Assembly: GCF_001942345.1 (NCBI RefSeq)
Contig: NZ_MKKI01000042.1
Coordinates: 124,001-188,000 of the forward strand
Reading direction: 5' to 3'
Source of the DNA: Corynebacterium sp. CNJ-954
Lineage (GTDB): Bacteria; Actinomycetota; Actinomycetes; Mycobacteriales; Mycobacteriaceae
DNA length: 64,000 nt
The notes below the pieces were generated by a model. The model ran no database searches. It had not been told where the DNA came from and saw only the letters and a list, made by a program, of their open reading frames with translations. The position numbers were made by a program, and so were the translations under genes. Shown in pieces: positions 10,457 to 19,476 of the stretch. Every line of letters starts with the position of its first letter. Position 1 is the first letter of the stretch.

Positions 10457-11809
10457 GTGGAAAAACGCAGCACTCCGTCACGACGCCGACGTACCGCCAC
10501 CCGCTGGTACATCGGCGTCGTCCTCACGGTGACCGTCATCGGTATTCTCCGGTTCGTCCTCAGCGACAACACCTTCACCTACCACTTCGACTACGACATC
10601 TACCGCGGAGGAGGCCGTGCCGCCCTCGACGGGGCCTCCCTCTACAACCAGAGTTTTCAGGCACAGGGCATCACCCTGCCTTTCACCTACCCTCCGTTGT
10701 CCGCGCTCGTCTTCGCTCCCCTGGCACTGGTACCGGGGACACTGGGCTATCTCGCATTCACCGTCCTGAGCATCGTCGGACTGGCCATGACCGTGATGAT
10801 CGTCGTCGGAGCACTTGCCGCGGAGCAGGTGGGCCGCACACGGCCGACCCCCACCAGGCGTCAACTCGTCCTCACCGCACTCGCGGCGCTCCCCGTCGCA
10901 GTATGGCTCTGGCCCGTCACCCACACACTGGAGTTCGGCCAGATCAACGTCCTGCTGATGCTCATGGTCGCCGCGGACCTGCTTCTCCCCCGGACCCCCT
11001 GGCCGCGGGGCATGCTCATCGGATTCGCGGCGGCGCTCAAACTCACCCCCGCGGTATTCGGCCTATACTTCCTGCTGCGTCGGCAGTGGGGTCCTGCGGT
11101 CACCAGCGTGGTCTCCGGCATCGCGGTCACCGCCGTCGCCTGGCTGATCCTGCCGACCGACTCCCGGCAGTACTGGACGGAGACCATCAGCGACCCCTCC
11201 CGCATCGGCGGGCTCGCCTACTCCGCCAATCAGTCGCTGCGCGGATTCCTGGCCCGTTTCACCGGTGACCCGCTCCAGACGACCCTGTGGTACGTCCTCG
11301 CCGTGGTAACCGTCATCATCGTGGCCCTGGTCATGCTGCGTCTCATTGCCGTCGGTGCGATGACCGCCGCCGTGTGCACCAACGCACTGCTGGCGCTGCT
11401 GGTCTCCCCCGTCTCCTGGGCGCATCACTGGGTGTGGGTCATGCCGATGCTGCTGGTCGTCGGCGCGTCGCTCTGGACGCGCCGGCACACCCGCAGCGCC
11501 GCCATCCCCCTCACGGTCCTTGCACTCCTGCTCGCGCTGAGCGCCACGGCATTCCCGGTGCACGTGTACCTCCCGTCGGCGCACGATGCCGAGCTCGACT
11601 GGGCATGGTGGATGAAGGTACTCGGATCCGAGTATGTTCTGGTCGCCGTCGTCTGGCTCGGAGTCGCCGGTGTCCGTCCACGGGCACTGCGCCCGGGCGG
11701 AGGCCACGGTGTCAGAGGCGGTGGTGGAGGAAACGGGGACGGGGCTTCGTCCCCAGCACCCGGCCCGTCCCCGGTTCAGTCCCCTCCGGGTACCCCTTCC
11801 CAGCAGTGA
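10457..11809 (+). CDS. mptC: alpha-1,2-mannosyltransferase (GT87, Rv2181/MptC type)
   Basis: Polytopic GT-C enzyme of about 450 residues (DUF2029/GT87). The family adds alpha-1,2 mannose branches to lipomannan and lipoarabinomannan from polyprenyl-phospho-mannose. Visible family features are the first extracytoplasmic loop with FDYDIYRGGGRAAL (acidic catalytic region), FTYPPLSALVFAPL, QINVLLMLMVAADL and SWAHHWVWVMP. GTG 10457 is selected because TAGAGT lies 8 nt upstream. The C-terminus ends in a Gly/Pro/Ser-rich tail of low complexity. The neighbours (plsC, pimB', acyltransferase) also make mannolipids. The opposing plsC reading frame runs through its 3' half. Confidence 0.83.
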   Translation: MEKRSTPSRRRRTATRWYIGVVLTVTVIGILRFVLSDNTFTYHFDYDIYRGGGRAALDGASLYNQSFQAQGITLPFTYPPLSALVFAPLALVPGTLGYLAFTVLSIVGLAMTVMIVVGALAAEQVGRTRPTPTRRQLVLTALAALPVAVWLWPVTHTLEFGQINVLLMLMVAADLLLPRTPWPRGMLIGFAAALKLTPAVFGLYFLLRRQWGPAVTSVVSGIAVTAVAWLILPTDSRQYWTETISDPSRIGGLAYSANQSLRGFLARFTGDPLQTTLWYVLAVVTVIIVALVMLRLIAVGAMTAAVCTNALLALLVSPVSWAHHWVWVMPMLLVVGASLWTRRHTRSAAIPLTVLALLLALSATAFPVHVYLPSAHDAELDWAWWMKVLGSEYVLVAVVWLGVAGVRPRALRPGGGHGVRGGGGGNGDGASSPAPGPSPVQSPPGTPSQQ

Positions 11810-12493
11810 GTGACTCCTTGCGTCCGCGGCGTAGACGCTGTCGACGTACTCCTGCCCCGACAGTTCCGCGAGCCTCTCCATCGTGTAGTCGGTCAGGGCC
11901 CGTGCACGGGCGTAGTCGTCGTCCCCGTGGTCAGCGAAGTCCGCAGGGTCGATCGGGTCACCGACGACGACACCGACCCGGTGGGGCCGCAACATCCAGG
12001 AGCCTGCGACATTCGCCTTCTCGGAGTCGATCATCGCCACCGGGTACACCGTCGCGCCGGAGGCGAGGGCAATCCTGGCCATCCCGGTCTTCCCGCGGTA
12101 CAGGCGGCCGTCCGGCGAGCGGGTGCCCTCGGGGTACATTCCCAGCGGGTCGCCCTTCTCCAGCACCCGCAGTGCCGTCTCCAGGGCCGCGTCCTGGGAG
12201 TCCTTGTCCTTCCGGTCGATGGGGACCTGGCCCACCGAGGAGAAGAACCACTTCTGGATACCGCCGGCGAATCCCGGGGTGGTGAAGTACTCCTTCTTCG
12301 CCAGGAACGTCAGCTGGCGTTTCGAGAGCAACGGGAAGTACAGCGAGTCCATCACCGCCAGGTGGTTCGAAGCCAGGATCACCGGCCCCTCGGAGGGGAT
12401 CCTGTCCAGGCCACGGGCGAATGGCCGGTTGTAGAGCCACAGCCACGGTCCGATGACCACATTCTTCAACCACCAGTAGGTGCGGTTCTGCAC
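11063..12493 (-). CDS. plsC: 1-acyl-sn-glycerol-3-phosphate acyltransferase, apparent C-terminal read-through
   Basis: The N-terminal 230 or so residues are a standard PlsC-type acyltransferase of phospholipid synthesis: NHLAVMDSLYFP (H-X4-D catalytic motif), VPIDRKDKD, MYPEGTRSPDG (third block) and YPVAMIDSEK. The homologous region ends near 11800 (SGQEYVDSVYAADA). No stop follows in this frame until 11063, so the formal product is 476 residues with a 240-residue tail that is purely antisense to mptC and has the look of shadow translation. The real protein probably ends near 11.7-11.8 kb. The GTG start at 12493 follows AAAGGGA. Lies just downstream of glk on the same strand. Confidence 0.75.
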   Translation of the reverse strand: MQNRTYWWLKNVVIGPWLWLYNRPFARGLDRIPSEGPVILASNHLAVMDSLYFPLLSKRQLTFLAKKEYFTTPGFAGGIQKWFFSSVGQVPIDRKDKDSQDAALETALRVLEKGDPLGMYPEGTRSPDGRLYRGKTGMARIALASGATVYPVAMIDSEKANVAGSWMLRPHRVGVVVGDPIDPADFADHGDDDYARARALTDYTMERLAELSGQEYVDSVYAADARSHSLLGRGTRRGLNRGRAGCWGRSPVPVSSTTASDTVASARAQCPWTDTGDSEPDDGDQNILGSEYLHPPCPVELGIVRRREVHVHRECRGAQREQECKDREGDGGAAGVPARPERRADDQQHRHDPHPVMRPGDGGDQQRQQCVGAHGGGHRTDGNETQHDQGHDDDGYHGEDVPQGRLERVTGETGQESAQRLIGGVGEPADAGGVADGLRPVLPGVGRQDQPGDGGDRDAGDHAGDRRTPLPTQQEV

Positions 12494-12506
12494 TGATCTA
12501 TCCCTT

Positions 12507-13478
12507 TCACAAGCCGGTCGAGGACGGACTCAGCTGAGTCTGCCCGGCAAGAAGCGCCACGCCGATCATACCTGCCTCGGAACCCAGGGAGGCCGCTTCC
12601 ACGCGGGCGAGCGGACGGAAACCGGCGCCGACCACCGACGCCTCCATCTCGGCCCTGGCTCCTGGCAGGTACAGGTCCGCGTCGGCGGAGACGCCCCCAC
12701 CCAGGACGATCAGTTCGGGATCGAGGATCTCCTGCACGGCGGAGAGACCACGGCCGAGCCACAGGGCGAAGTCGTCGATGACCTCCTTCGCCAGTGGATC
12801 GCCGTCCCTGGCGAGCCGGACGACGCTCCGTCCCGTGATCTCCTCCGGACGAGAGTGGAAAATTCCGGCGAGCATACTGTCCGGGTGGCGCCCGGTGGCG
12901 ATGTACTCCAGCGCAGTGGTCTCCAGTGCGCTGCCGGAACAGTAGCGTTCCAGACACCCCCGCTTTCCGCACGGGCACGCACGCCCTCCTGGAACGACGG
13001 TCAGATGCCCGAACTCGGGTGCGGTTCCGTAGGCTCCACGGTAGAGGGCGCCCTCATGGACCAGCGCACCTCCGATGCCTGTCCCGACGGCGAAGAGGAC
13101 CCATGTCGCAGCATCCCGTCCCGGGCCCAGGATCTGCTCTCCCCAGGCCGCCGCATTGGCGTCGTGTTCCAGGATGACGGGCAGACCGAGCCGCCGGGAC
13201 AGTCGCTCGCGCACGTCACGGTCACGCCACGGCAGGTGCGGGGCGAAGCGGACCCGCTCCTGGTCGGCGGTGATGAATCCGGCCACAGCGAGCCCGACGG
13301 CACCGACGGTGTGACGCCGGCGGAGGGTCCCGACCGCGTGCGCTATCGCGGTCTCGAGGGAGTCGACCGTGGACGGGGTGGGTAGCTGCTCGATGTCGAG
13401 CACGTGCCCAGCCGGGTCGACCACCGCGGCACGGAGATTCGTCCCCCCGATATCGATGCCGATGGTCAGTTGCGTCAC
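12507..13478 (-). CDS. glk: ROK-family glucokinase
   Basis: ATP- or polyphosphate-dependent glucose kinase of the ROK family, 323 residues. Features: phosphate-binding DIGGTN at the N-terminus, catalytic EHDANAAAWGE, and the zinc motif CPCGKRGCLERYCSG. GTG 13478 has GGAGG 5 nt upstream; a longer in-frame start at 13553 lacks one. plsC begins 13 bp after its stop. In C. glutamicum glk holds the same place between plsC and pimB', supporting the assignment. Confidence 0.92.
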   Translation of the reverse strand: MTQLTIGIDIGGTNLRAAVVDPAGHVLDIEQLPTPSTVDSLETAIAHAVGTLRRRHTVGAVGLAVAGFITADQERVRFAPHLPWRDRDVRERLSRRLGLPVILEHDANAAAWGEQILGPGRDAATWVLFAVGTGIGGALVHEGALYRGAYGTAPEFGHLTVVPGGRACPCGKRGCLERYCSGSALETTALEYIATGRHPDSMLAGIFHSRPEEITGRSVVRLARDGDPLAKEVIDDFALWLGRGLSAVQEILDPELIVLGGGVSADADLYLPGARAEMEASVVGAGFRPLARVEAASLGSEAGMIGVALLAGQTQLSPSSTGL

Positions 13479-13534
13479 TTGTCCTCCTGTACGTCGCGCA
13501 CCGGCGTCCCGGCACAACCTGTCCAGGCTATCGG

Positions 13535-14719
13535 TCACACCCGCCAGTTCCAACTGTGGCGGCCGGGACGGCCCGCGTCACCGTCGAGCACCGAGACGAG
13601 CTGCGCGCCGAGGACGTCCCAGTTCCATGCGTCCCGGACGTACGACTGGCCGGCCGCGGCATACCGGCGGGCACGCTCAGCGTCCGTGAGCAACGCTGAC
13701 ACAGACGCCGCGACCGCCCCGACGTCGCCTCCGTCCACGACATCGCCGGTGACCCCGTCCTGCACCGTCTCCGGGGCGCCGCCACCGGACCCTGCGATGG
13801 TGGGGACCCCGCATGCCTGGGACTCCAGGAACACGATCCCCAGCCCCTCCACGCTGAACCCACCGCCCTGTGTGCGGACGGGCATGGCGAAAACGTCCCC
13901 GGCACAGTAGTGGGCGACGAGTTCCCCGTAGTCGACGGGACCCGTGACGGTCACACGGTCAGACAGGCCGAGCCCGGCTGCGCGGGAGGCCAGCTTCTCC
14001 GCGTAGTCGCCGGGACCGACGATCAGCAGGTGGGCGTCAGGCACCTGCGCCAAGACATCCGGCATCGCCTCGACCAGAGTGTCCTGGCCTTTCCTCGGCA
14101 CGACACGCGACACGCAGACGATGACACGCCGGTCGTCGATCCCCAGGCGCCGGCGGACCCGTCCACGCCCCTCGGGGTCGGGACGGAACACCGAGGTGTC
14201 CACACCGCCGGGCATCGGTTCCCACGCCACATCGGGCCCGAAGGCGGACGCGAACCTGTTTCGCGCGTAACGGGACACGTAGGTCAGGCAGTCGGTCCTG
14301 CGACCGATCATCCGGAGGACACCGCGGCCCCCGGGGACCATCGACCACCCCACTTCGTGGCCGTGGGTGGACGCGACGACGCGACGGGCCCCGGCCCGCC
14401 GTGCACATCCACCCATCAGCGCCAACGGAGTTGACGACCCGAACCACACGGTGCCGATCCCCCGCTCCCTGATCACTCCGGCCATGCGGCGCGCCGTCGC
14501 CGGCGTCGGCAGCATCACCGAGCGTGGCCACCGCACGACATCGAACGGCAGTTGTGCGTCATAGGAGGCCGCTGCTGACGCATCCTGGGTGGATGCGAAG
14601 ACGGTCAACCGGCCGGGTTGCCGCCGTTCCAGCTCCGCGCAGTAATCACGCAGATAACTCTGGATCCCGCCGACGGTCGGAGGGAAGTCATTGGTGACGA
14701 GGAGTACGCGGGAGTCCAC
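13535..14719 (-). CDS. pimB': phosphatidylinositol mannoside mannosyltransferase PimB' (GT4)
   Basis: A GT-B glycosyltransferase of family 4, 394 residues, which adds the second mannose (from GDP-mannose) to PIM1 at the inner face of the membrane. Seen: N-terminal LVTNDFPPTVGGIQSYL, donor-site SRVVPRKGQDTLVEA, and the EX7E-type retaining motif in GGFSVEGLGIVFLESQACG. The order nlpC-pimB'-glk-plsC is the corynebacterial one. GTG 14719 starts only 22 bp after the NlpC stop and has no clear Shine-Dalgarno site, so it is probably translationally linked. Confidence 0.9.
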   Translation of the reverse strand: MDSRVLLVTNDFPPTVGGIQSYLRDYCAELERRQPGRLTVFASTQDASAAASYDAQLPFDVVRWPRSVMLPTPATARRMAGVIRERGIGTVWFGSSTPLALMGGCARRAGARRVVASTHGHEVGWSMVPGGRGVLRMIGRRTDCLTYVSRYARNRFASAFGPDVAWEPMPGGVDTSVFRPDPEGRGRVRRRLGIDDRRVIVCVSRVVPRKGQDTLVEAMPDVLAQVPDAHLLIVGPGDYAEKLASRAAGLGLSDRVTVTGPVDYGELVAHYCAGDVFAMPVRTQGGGFSVEGLGIVFLESQACGVPTIAGSGGGAPETVQDGVTGDVVDGGDVGAVAASVSALLTDAERARRYAAAGQSYVRDAWNWDVLGAQLVSVLDGDAGRPGRHSWNWRV

Positions 14720-14741
14720 GACGGAAGCGTCCGGCGACCGG

Positions 14742-15866
14742 TCAGTAGCGGGCGGCGCCGGCGAAGGGCATGCTGTCGACGCTCACGACCTGGACCGGGA
14801 TGCCGTAGTCGGAGGCGTGGACGATCTTGCCGTCGCCGATGTACATGCCTACATGGGTGACGCCCGGGTAGAACCCGACGATGTCGCCCGGCTGAAGTTC
14901 GCCGCGGGAGACCGAGGTCCCGCCGGCCACCTGCGCCGAAGAGGTGCGCGGAACCGACTTTCCGATCTGCTGGTAGGCCCAGAACATCAGGCCGGAGCAG
15001 TCGAAGGAATCGGGGCCGGTGGCGCCCCAGGAGTAGGGCGAGCCCAACTTGCCCATCGCGGCGCCCACGGCACCTCCTGCGTTGCTGACCGCATCCCCGG
15101 CTGCGCCTGCGACCTTGCCCAGGAACTCCTCGACGTCGACGTCGATGGGCCCGTTGCGGTCCACCCAGCGCTGCTTCTGGTCCGGGCTGAGGCCGTCCAC
15201 CGCGGTGGAGATGTCCTTCTTCAGCCCGTCGAGGTCACGGGTCCGCTCGTCGAGCTGCCCCTGGCGGATCTCAAGCTGGTTGAGCTGGAAGTCTGCGGAG
15301 GCCTTGGAGCGGTTCGCCTTGGATTCCAGGTCAGCGGCCTTCTTCAGACCGTCCTGGAAGGTGGAGAGGGTGTTGGTGCGATCGGCGTTCAAGGCGCTCG
15401 CGAAGGCACGCCGGTCAATCGCGTCCTGTGGGTTCGCCGAACCGGCCATCGCTGAGACGGGGTCGATGACGGCACCACGGTAGAGAGACTGCGAGAGCTC
15501 CGTGACCGGCCCGCGGTTCGCTTCAACATCGGCCCTGGCCCGCTGGGACTCCGCCGAGTAGTACTTGGCCGCGCGGTTTGCGCGGTCGAGCTGTGCACGG
15601 GTGTCGTCGAGCGCACGGGAGTTCTCCTGCACCTCGTCGCTGGCTTCCTGCGCCTGGCGCGAGACCTCGGCGAGACGCTCGAGAAGCCCGTCTGCGTCAT
15701 CCGGGAGGGGTGAGGTGTCAACGGCGTCTGCAGGGGCCGGCGCGGCGGGATCCGCTGCGACGACGGAGGTCGATGCCACAGTGAGCGCGACCGCCGTGCC
15801 GATGCCGACGACGAGACGGGTCGGTGTGCCGCGTGTGGAACTACGGTGCCCGGACGGGCGGATCAT
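14742..15866 (-). CDS. secreted NlpC/P60 peptidoglycan hydrolase with coiled coil
   Basis: A RipA-like cell-wall endopeptidase of about 374 residues. N-terminal positively charged region and hydrophobic signal segment (LVVGIGTAVALTVASTSVVAADP), then a long coiled coil (about residues 50-240), then the NlpC/P60 domain. Catalytic Cys is in FDCSGLMFWA, His in GVTHVGMYIG, and the third polar residue in KIVHASDYG. The family cuts D-Glu-mDAP bonds during cell separation. ATG 15866 is taken as start; a GTG two codons upstream (15872) is also possible. A promoter lies at 15900-15927. The second nlpC gene is 160 bp upstream. Confidence 0.9.
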   Translation of the reverse strand: MIRPSGHRSSTRGTPTRLVVGIGTAVALTVASTSVVAADPAAPAPADAVDTSPLPDDADGLLERLAEVSRQAQEASDEVQENSRALDDTRAQLDRANRAAKYYSAESQRARADVEANRGPVTELSQSLYRGAVIDPVSAMAGSANPQDAIDRRAFASALNADRTNTLSTFQDGLKKAADLESKANRSKASADFQLNQLEIRQGQLDERTRDLDGLKKDISTAVDGLSPDQKQRWVDRNGPIDVDVEEFLGKVAGAAGDAVSNAGGAVGAAMGKLGSPYSWGATGPDSFDCSGLMFWAYQQIGKSVPRTSSAQVAGGTSVSRGELQPGDIVGFYPGVTHVGMYIGDGKIVHASDYGIPVQVVSVDSMPFAGAARY

Positions 15867-15899
15867 GCTCACTGTCTCTGAAACCTCTTCGCTTGTCTC

Positions 15900-15927
15900 T
15901 CTATACAACGTCGATATACTGCCACAA
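15900..15927 (-). promoter_or_regulatory. promoter of the coiled-coil nlpC gene
   Basis: Minus-strand -35 TTGTGG (15922-15927), 16-nt spacer and -10 TATAGA (15900-15905), placing the start of transcription about 25 nt before the ATG. Confidence 0.5.
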
Positions 15928-16025
15928 CTGTGCCCGGGAGCTGTACTCAGACACACGACGCGCCCCGAGAGGGGGTACCACTGCGGGTACCGCCTCACCG
16001 GGGCGACAAGACACGGTCTGACGTC

Positions 16026-16634
16026 CTAGAACCGGACCGCGTTGTTGACGGGCATGTAGTTGAGGTCGTTGACCTGAACCGGGGAGCCCTCGTTGAGTGC
16101 CTGGACGACCTTACCGTCGCCGATGTAGATCGCCACGTGGGATGCGCCGGAGTAGTAGGAGACGACATCGCCGGGCTGGAGAGCGTCGAGCGAGACCGGG
16201 GTGCCCGATGCCGCCTGCTCTCCGGAGGTCCGCGGGATCGACTTACCGACCTGCTGGTGTGCCCAGCTGGTCAGACCGGAGCAGTCGAAAGCGTTCGGAC
16301 CGGCGGCGCCCCAGGAGTAGGGAGCGCCCTGCTTGGACATTGCGGCGTCGGCGATCTTCTGACCGACACTGTTCGGGGCGGAAACGGCGTCGCTTCCACC
16401 CAGGGAGGGCGCGGAGACCTGATCGGCCGCCGCGAGGAAGGGGTCCACGTCCACGTGCTGCTTGGCGAAGTCCACGGCCTCGTTCGGAACATCGACGCTG
16501 ATGTCGGTGTTCGGAACCTCGACGGTGACTGCCTGAGCGGTGGCAGGCAGGGCGATGACGGCGCCCATACCCACTGCAGCAACGGCGACTGCGTTGCGGC
16601 GGGAGTGGTCCTTCTTCATACGGTGCTTGCCCAT
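16026..16634 (-). CDS. secreted NlpC/P60 family cell-wall hydrolase
   Basis: A 202-residue secreted hydrolase with a signal peptide (VAVAAVGMGAVIALPATAQA), a short linker and a C-terminal NlpC/P60 domain with Cys in FDCSGLTSWAHQQ and His in GASHVAIYIG. The two nlpC genes are tandem and their catalytic domains are closely alike (SPYSWGA/APYSWGA, SVPRTSS/SIPRTSG), suggesting an old duplication, but only the other one has a coiled coil. ATG 16634 is chosen; a Met five codons in is the alternative. A 5' leader with a 7-bp GC hairpin precedes it. Confidence 0.88.
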   Translation of the reverse strand: MGKHRMKKDHSRRNAVAVAAVGMGAVIALPATAQAVTVEVPNTDISVDVPNEAVDFAKQHVDVDPFLAAADQVSAPSLGGSDAVSAPNSVGQKIADAAMSKQGAPYSWGAAGPNAFDCSGLTSWAHQQVGKSIPRTSGEQAASGTPVSLDALQPGDVVSYYSGASHVAIYIGDGKVVQALNEGSPVQVNDLNYMPVNNAVRF

Positions 16635-16663
16635 GAGGGATGTTGCCTTTCCTGATTGCTGTC

Positions 16664-16692
16664 GGGGAGCCGGGAACGTCACGTCGCTCCCC
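16664..16692 (-). other. hairpin in the nlpC 5' leader
   Basis: GGGGAGC (16664-16670) pairs with GCTCCCC (16686-16692), a perfect 7-bp stem about 30 nt before the ATG. No T-run follows, so it is not an obvious terminator. Confidence 0.3.
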
Positions 16693-16925
16693 TTAAGGTC
16701 ACGAGAAGATTACGAAACGTGGCAGACCTTGTCCAACCATCGGACCGTGACCGCGCCGTGAGCGCTTCGTTATTTAACCGTTACCGAATCGCGACCAAAG
16801 CTTGACTCAATGTCCCCGGCACCGCCCCTCGGACGCACGCAGGACGCTCACCTGCAGGAACACGTGCGACGACACCGTCGACCGCACGCTCCTCATAAAT
16901 TCCGGACCACGCCGAAAAACCATGA

Positions 16926-16941
16926 TGTGATACTCATCACA
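16926..16941. promoter_or_regulatory. GlxR/CRP-type binding site
   Basis: TGTGATACTCATCACA is a perfect match to TGTGA-N6-TCACA, the site bound by the cAMP-dependent GlxR regulator of corynebacteria. It lies 115 bp before the exonuclease GTG and about 290 bp before the nlpC start. Confidence 0.65.
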
Positions 16942-17041
16942 TTCGCGCTCCCGTGACGGTTCAGCACCTCATCAACCACATGCGCCACACTGTCCGCCGC
17001 TCTAGTCGTCCGGTTGCGCGCTCCGTGTCCGGGCCTCCCCG

Positions 17042-17047
17042 TAGACT
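17042..17047 (+). promoter_or_regulatory. exonuclease -10 box, leaderless type
   Basis: TAGACT, 8 nt before GTG 17056; no ribosome-binding site. Confidence 0.5.
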
Positions 17048-17055
17048 GCGTAACT

Positions 17056-17610
17056 GTGACAAGCACTCTCCGTCGTAGCCTCGATGCCGCACTGGCCGAC
17101 TGCATCATCATCGACTGCGAAACCACAGGCCTCGATCCCACCGAGGGGAGAATCATCGAGATCGCCGCGCTGCGTCTCCGTAACGGGAGCCCCGCCGAGG
17201 AGTTCCACACCCTTGTCGACCCCGGACAACCGCTCCCCGACGAGATCTCCCGGCTGACCGGAATCACTGGGCGCGACCTGGTGGGCAAGCCCGGGTTCGG
17301 TGACGTCCTCGACGCGGTCGCCTCGATCACCGACGGCAGGACGGTCGTCGGCCACAATGTCGCCTTCGACATCGCCTTTGTATCCGCCGAGTACCGGCGG
17401 CACGGCGCGACAAGCCCGGTAGAGTCGGCTGACACGATCTGTACGGCACGTACGGCGCGGGCACTCATCCCACGTGAACTGGTCGGGCGCTACAGGCTCT
17501 CGACACTGGCGGATGCTCTCAGTCTCCACCACAGACCGTCACACCGCGCCGTGGACGATGTACTCGCCACCGCGGAACTACTGACCTACCTGCACCGGAT
17601 CTCCCGTTGA
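17056..17610 (+). CDS. DnaQ-like 3'-5' exonuclease (Pol III epsilon family)
   Basis: A 184-residue DEDDh exonuclease: ExoI motif IIDCETTGLDP, ExoII VVGHNVAFDIAFV and ExoIII HRAVDDVLATAELL. Similar stand-alone domains act in proofreading or DNA repair; the partner is not evident. GTG 17056 is set by the -10 box TAGACT 8 nt upstream. Stands alone between the nlpC and qcr blocks and converges with qcrB, whose terminator lies between them. Confidence 0.82.
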   Translation: MTSTLRRSLDAALADCIIIDCETTGLDPTEGRIIEIAALRLRNGSPAEEFHTLVDPGQPLPDEISRLTGITGRDLVGKPGFGDVLDAVASITDGRTVVGHNVAFDIAFVSAEYRRHGATSPVESADTICTARTARALIPRELVGRYRLSTLADALSLHHRPSHRAVDDVLATAELLTYLHRISR

Positions 17611-17762
17611 CCGGTCACCGTCCACTCTCAGTCACAGGTCCTTGACGGGAGTACGGGTCCGACGGCGTTGTAGAAGAGGCCGATGCCGCACCGCTTCGGC
17701 GCCACCCGGCCACCGTTGCCCCACAACAAGGTCTCAGGACGCGGGGAGACACCTCCGAGAAA

Positions 17763-17808
17763 ACACCCCGTCCCACCGCCGCATCAGATGCGGGGCGGGA
17801 CGGGGTGT
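17763..17808 (-). terminator. terminator of the ctaE-qcrCAB transcript
   Basis: A perfect 12-bp stem (ACACCCCGTCCC with GGGACGGGGTGT) plus an inner CCGCATC/GATGCGG stem, followed on the minus strand by TTTT. It lies just after the qcrB stop. Confidence 0.8.
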
Positions 17809-17829
17809 CAACGTCGCTCCGGGGAGCGA

Positions 17830-19476
17830 TCAGGGATTCTCGTGTCCCTCGTCGCCGAGCTTACGACGGTTCTCCTCCTGGAGACGCAACAGCATCTCCT
17901 TGTGCTCGTGCTCGTTGGCTTCCTCGATCTTCTCGACCTGGGACACAATGTCCTCCGGGTCCGGGGAGAACAGTGAACCACGACCAGGCTGTCCGGCGAA
18001 GCCCAACTGGTTGAGCCGCCTGGGAACCTGAGCACCCGCGTAGTCGAGCGGGATCGGGTGCCCGTGCTCGTCGACCGGGCCGAGGGGCTGGTGCACCTCG
18101 ATGAACCCGCCGGACGGGAGCTGCTTGATCGTGCCGGTCTCGATACCGTGTTCCAGCACCTCACGGTCCGACCGCTGGAGACCCAGGCAGATCCGGTAGG
18201 TGACGAAGTAGGCGATCGGAGGCAGCATGATGAAGCCGATTCGGCCGATCCACGTCATAGCGTTCAACGAGATGTGGAAGAACACCGCCACGTGGTCGTT
18301 ACCACCCGAAATCGTCAGGATCGCGTAGGCGACCAGGGCCATGACCCCCAGCGAGGTACGGACCGGGACGTCGCGCGGACGCTGCAGCAGGTTGTGGTGC
18401 GCTGTGTCCTTCGTGAACCGCTGTTCGATCCAGGGGTAGGCGAAGAGCAGCATCACCAGGATGCCCAGCAGGATCGCGACCCACACCACTGCAGGAATGG
18501 TGTAACTACCGAGGTACAGCTCCCATGCGGGCATGATTCGGGCAGCACCGTCAGTCCACAGCATGTAGATGTCAGGCTGCGAACCCGCGGAGACCTGTGA
18601 GGGATTGTACGGGCCTAGGTTCCAGATGGCGTTGATCTGGAACATGCCGGCCAGCAGTGCGACGAAACCGAAGGTGATCAGGCCGAATGCCGAGGAGTGC
18701 ACGGCGAACACCGGGATCACGCGGGCACCGACGACGTTGCGTTCGGTACGGCCCGGTCCGGGGAACTGCGTGTGCTTCTGGTACCACACCAGCGCCAGGT
18801 GAGCCGCGATGAGCGCGAGCAGGATCGCGGGGATCAGCAGGACGTGGGCGATGTACAGACGCGGGATGATGATGTCACCCGGGAAGTCGCCGGCGAACAT
18901 GATCCAGTGGAGCCAGGTGCCGATGATGGGCAGACCGATGATGATCGCCGACATGATGCGGAGGCCGACACCCGAGAGCAGGTCGTCAGGCAGGGAGTAG
19001 CCCATGAAGCCCTCGGCGATGGACAACAGCAGCAGGACGCAGCCGATGATCCAGTTCGCCTCACGGGGCTTACGGAACGCACCCGTGAAGAAGATGCGCA
19101 TCATGTGGACCATGATCGACACAGCGAACAGGAGTGCCGCCCAGTGGTGCACCTGACGGATGAAGAGTCCTCCGCGGACCTCGAAGGAGATGTTCAGGGC
19201 CGTCTCGTAGGCGCGGGACATCTCGACGCCGTTGAGGGGCGCGTACGCACCCTCGTAAACGACCTTCGACAGCGAGGGGTCGAAGAACAGTGTCAGGTAG
19301 ACACCTGACAGCAGCAGGATGATGAACGAGTAGAGGGCGATCTCGCCGAGCATGAACGACCAGTGGCTCGGGAAGACCTTGTTCATCTGCTTCCGGAGGC
19401 CACCTGCTGCGGTGTAGCGCTCATCGAAATTGTTGGCCGCCTGGGCCAGGTGGGAAGGCTTTGTGGGTGTGCTCAT
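17830..19476 (-). CDS. qcrB: cytochrome bcc complex, cytochrome b subunit
   Basis: Membrane subunit of the actinobacterial menaquinol:cytochrome c reductase, 548 residues. It has two pairs of heme-b His ligands in helices II and IV (around [18 protein letters not shown] and WLHWIMF/YIAHVLL) and the Qo-site PPIAY-type segment near the C-terminal helices, followed by a long cytoplasmic C-terminal extension typical of Actinobacteria. It is the target site of Q203-type inhibitors in mycobacteria. ATG 19476 overlaps the qcrA stop by 4 bp (ATGA), so the subunits are translationally coupled. Confidence 0.96.
   Translation of the reverse strand: MSTPTKPSHLAQAANNFDERYTAAGGLRKQMNKVFPSHWSFMLGEIALYSFIILLLSGVYLTLFFDPSLSKVVYEGAYAPLNGVEMSRAYETALNISFEVRGGLFIRQVHHWAALLFAVSIMVHMMRIFFTGAFRKPREANWIIGCVLLLLSIAEGFMGYSLPDDLLSGVGLRIMSAIIIGLPIIGTWLHWIMFAGDFPGDIIIPRLYIAHVLLIPAILLALIAAHLALVWYQKHTQFPGPGRTERNVVGARVIPVFAVHSSAFGLITFGFVALLAGMFQINAIWNLGPYNPSQVSAGSQPDIYMLWTDGAARIMPAWELYLGSYTIPAVVWVAILLGILVMLLFAYPWIEQRFTKDTAHHNLLQRPRDVPVRTSLGVMALVAYAILTISGGNDHVAVFFHISLNAMTWIGRIGFIMLPPIAYFVTYRICLGLQRSDREVLEHGIETGTIKQLPSGGFIEVHQPLGPVDEHGHPIPLDYAGAQVPRRLNQLGFAGQPGRGSLFSPDPEDIVSQVEKIEEANEHEHKEMLLRLQEENRRKLGDEGHENP

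Larger units (their letters stand above)
16683..17055. other. intergenic region between divergent nlpC and exonuclease genes
   Basis: No gene is supported in these 370 bp. They hold the nlpC leader hairpin, a minus-strand GGTAACGGTTAAATAACG block near 16770-16790 that could be a regulator site, a GlxR-type site at 16926-16941 and the exonuclease -10 box. Confidence 0.5.

Noticed and set aside
16683..17055. c-di-AMP (ydaO-type) riboswitch in the nlpC leader
   Set aside because: Expected from other actinobacteria, but I could not align the conserved core; only a simple hairpin is visible.
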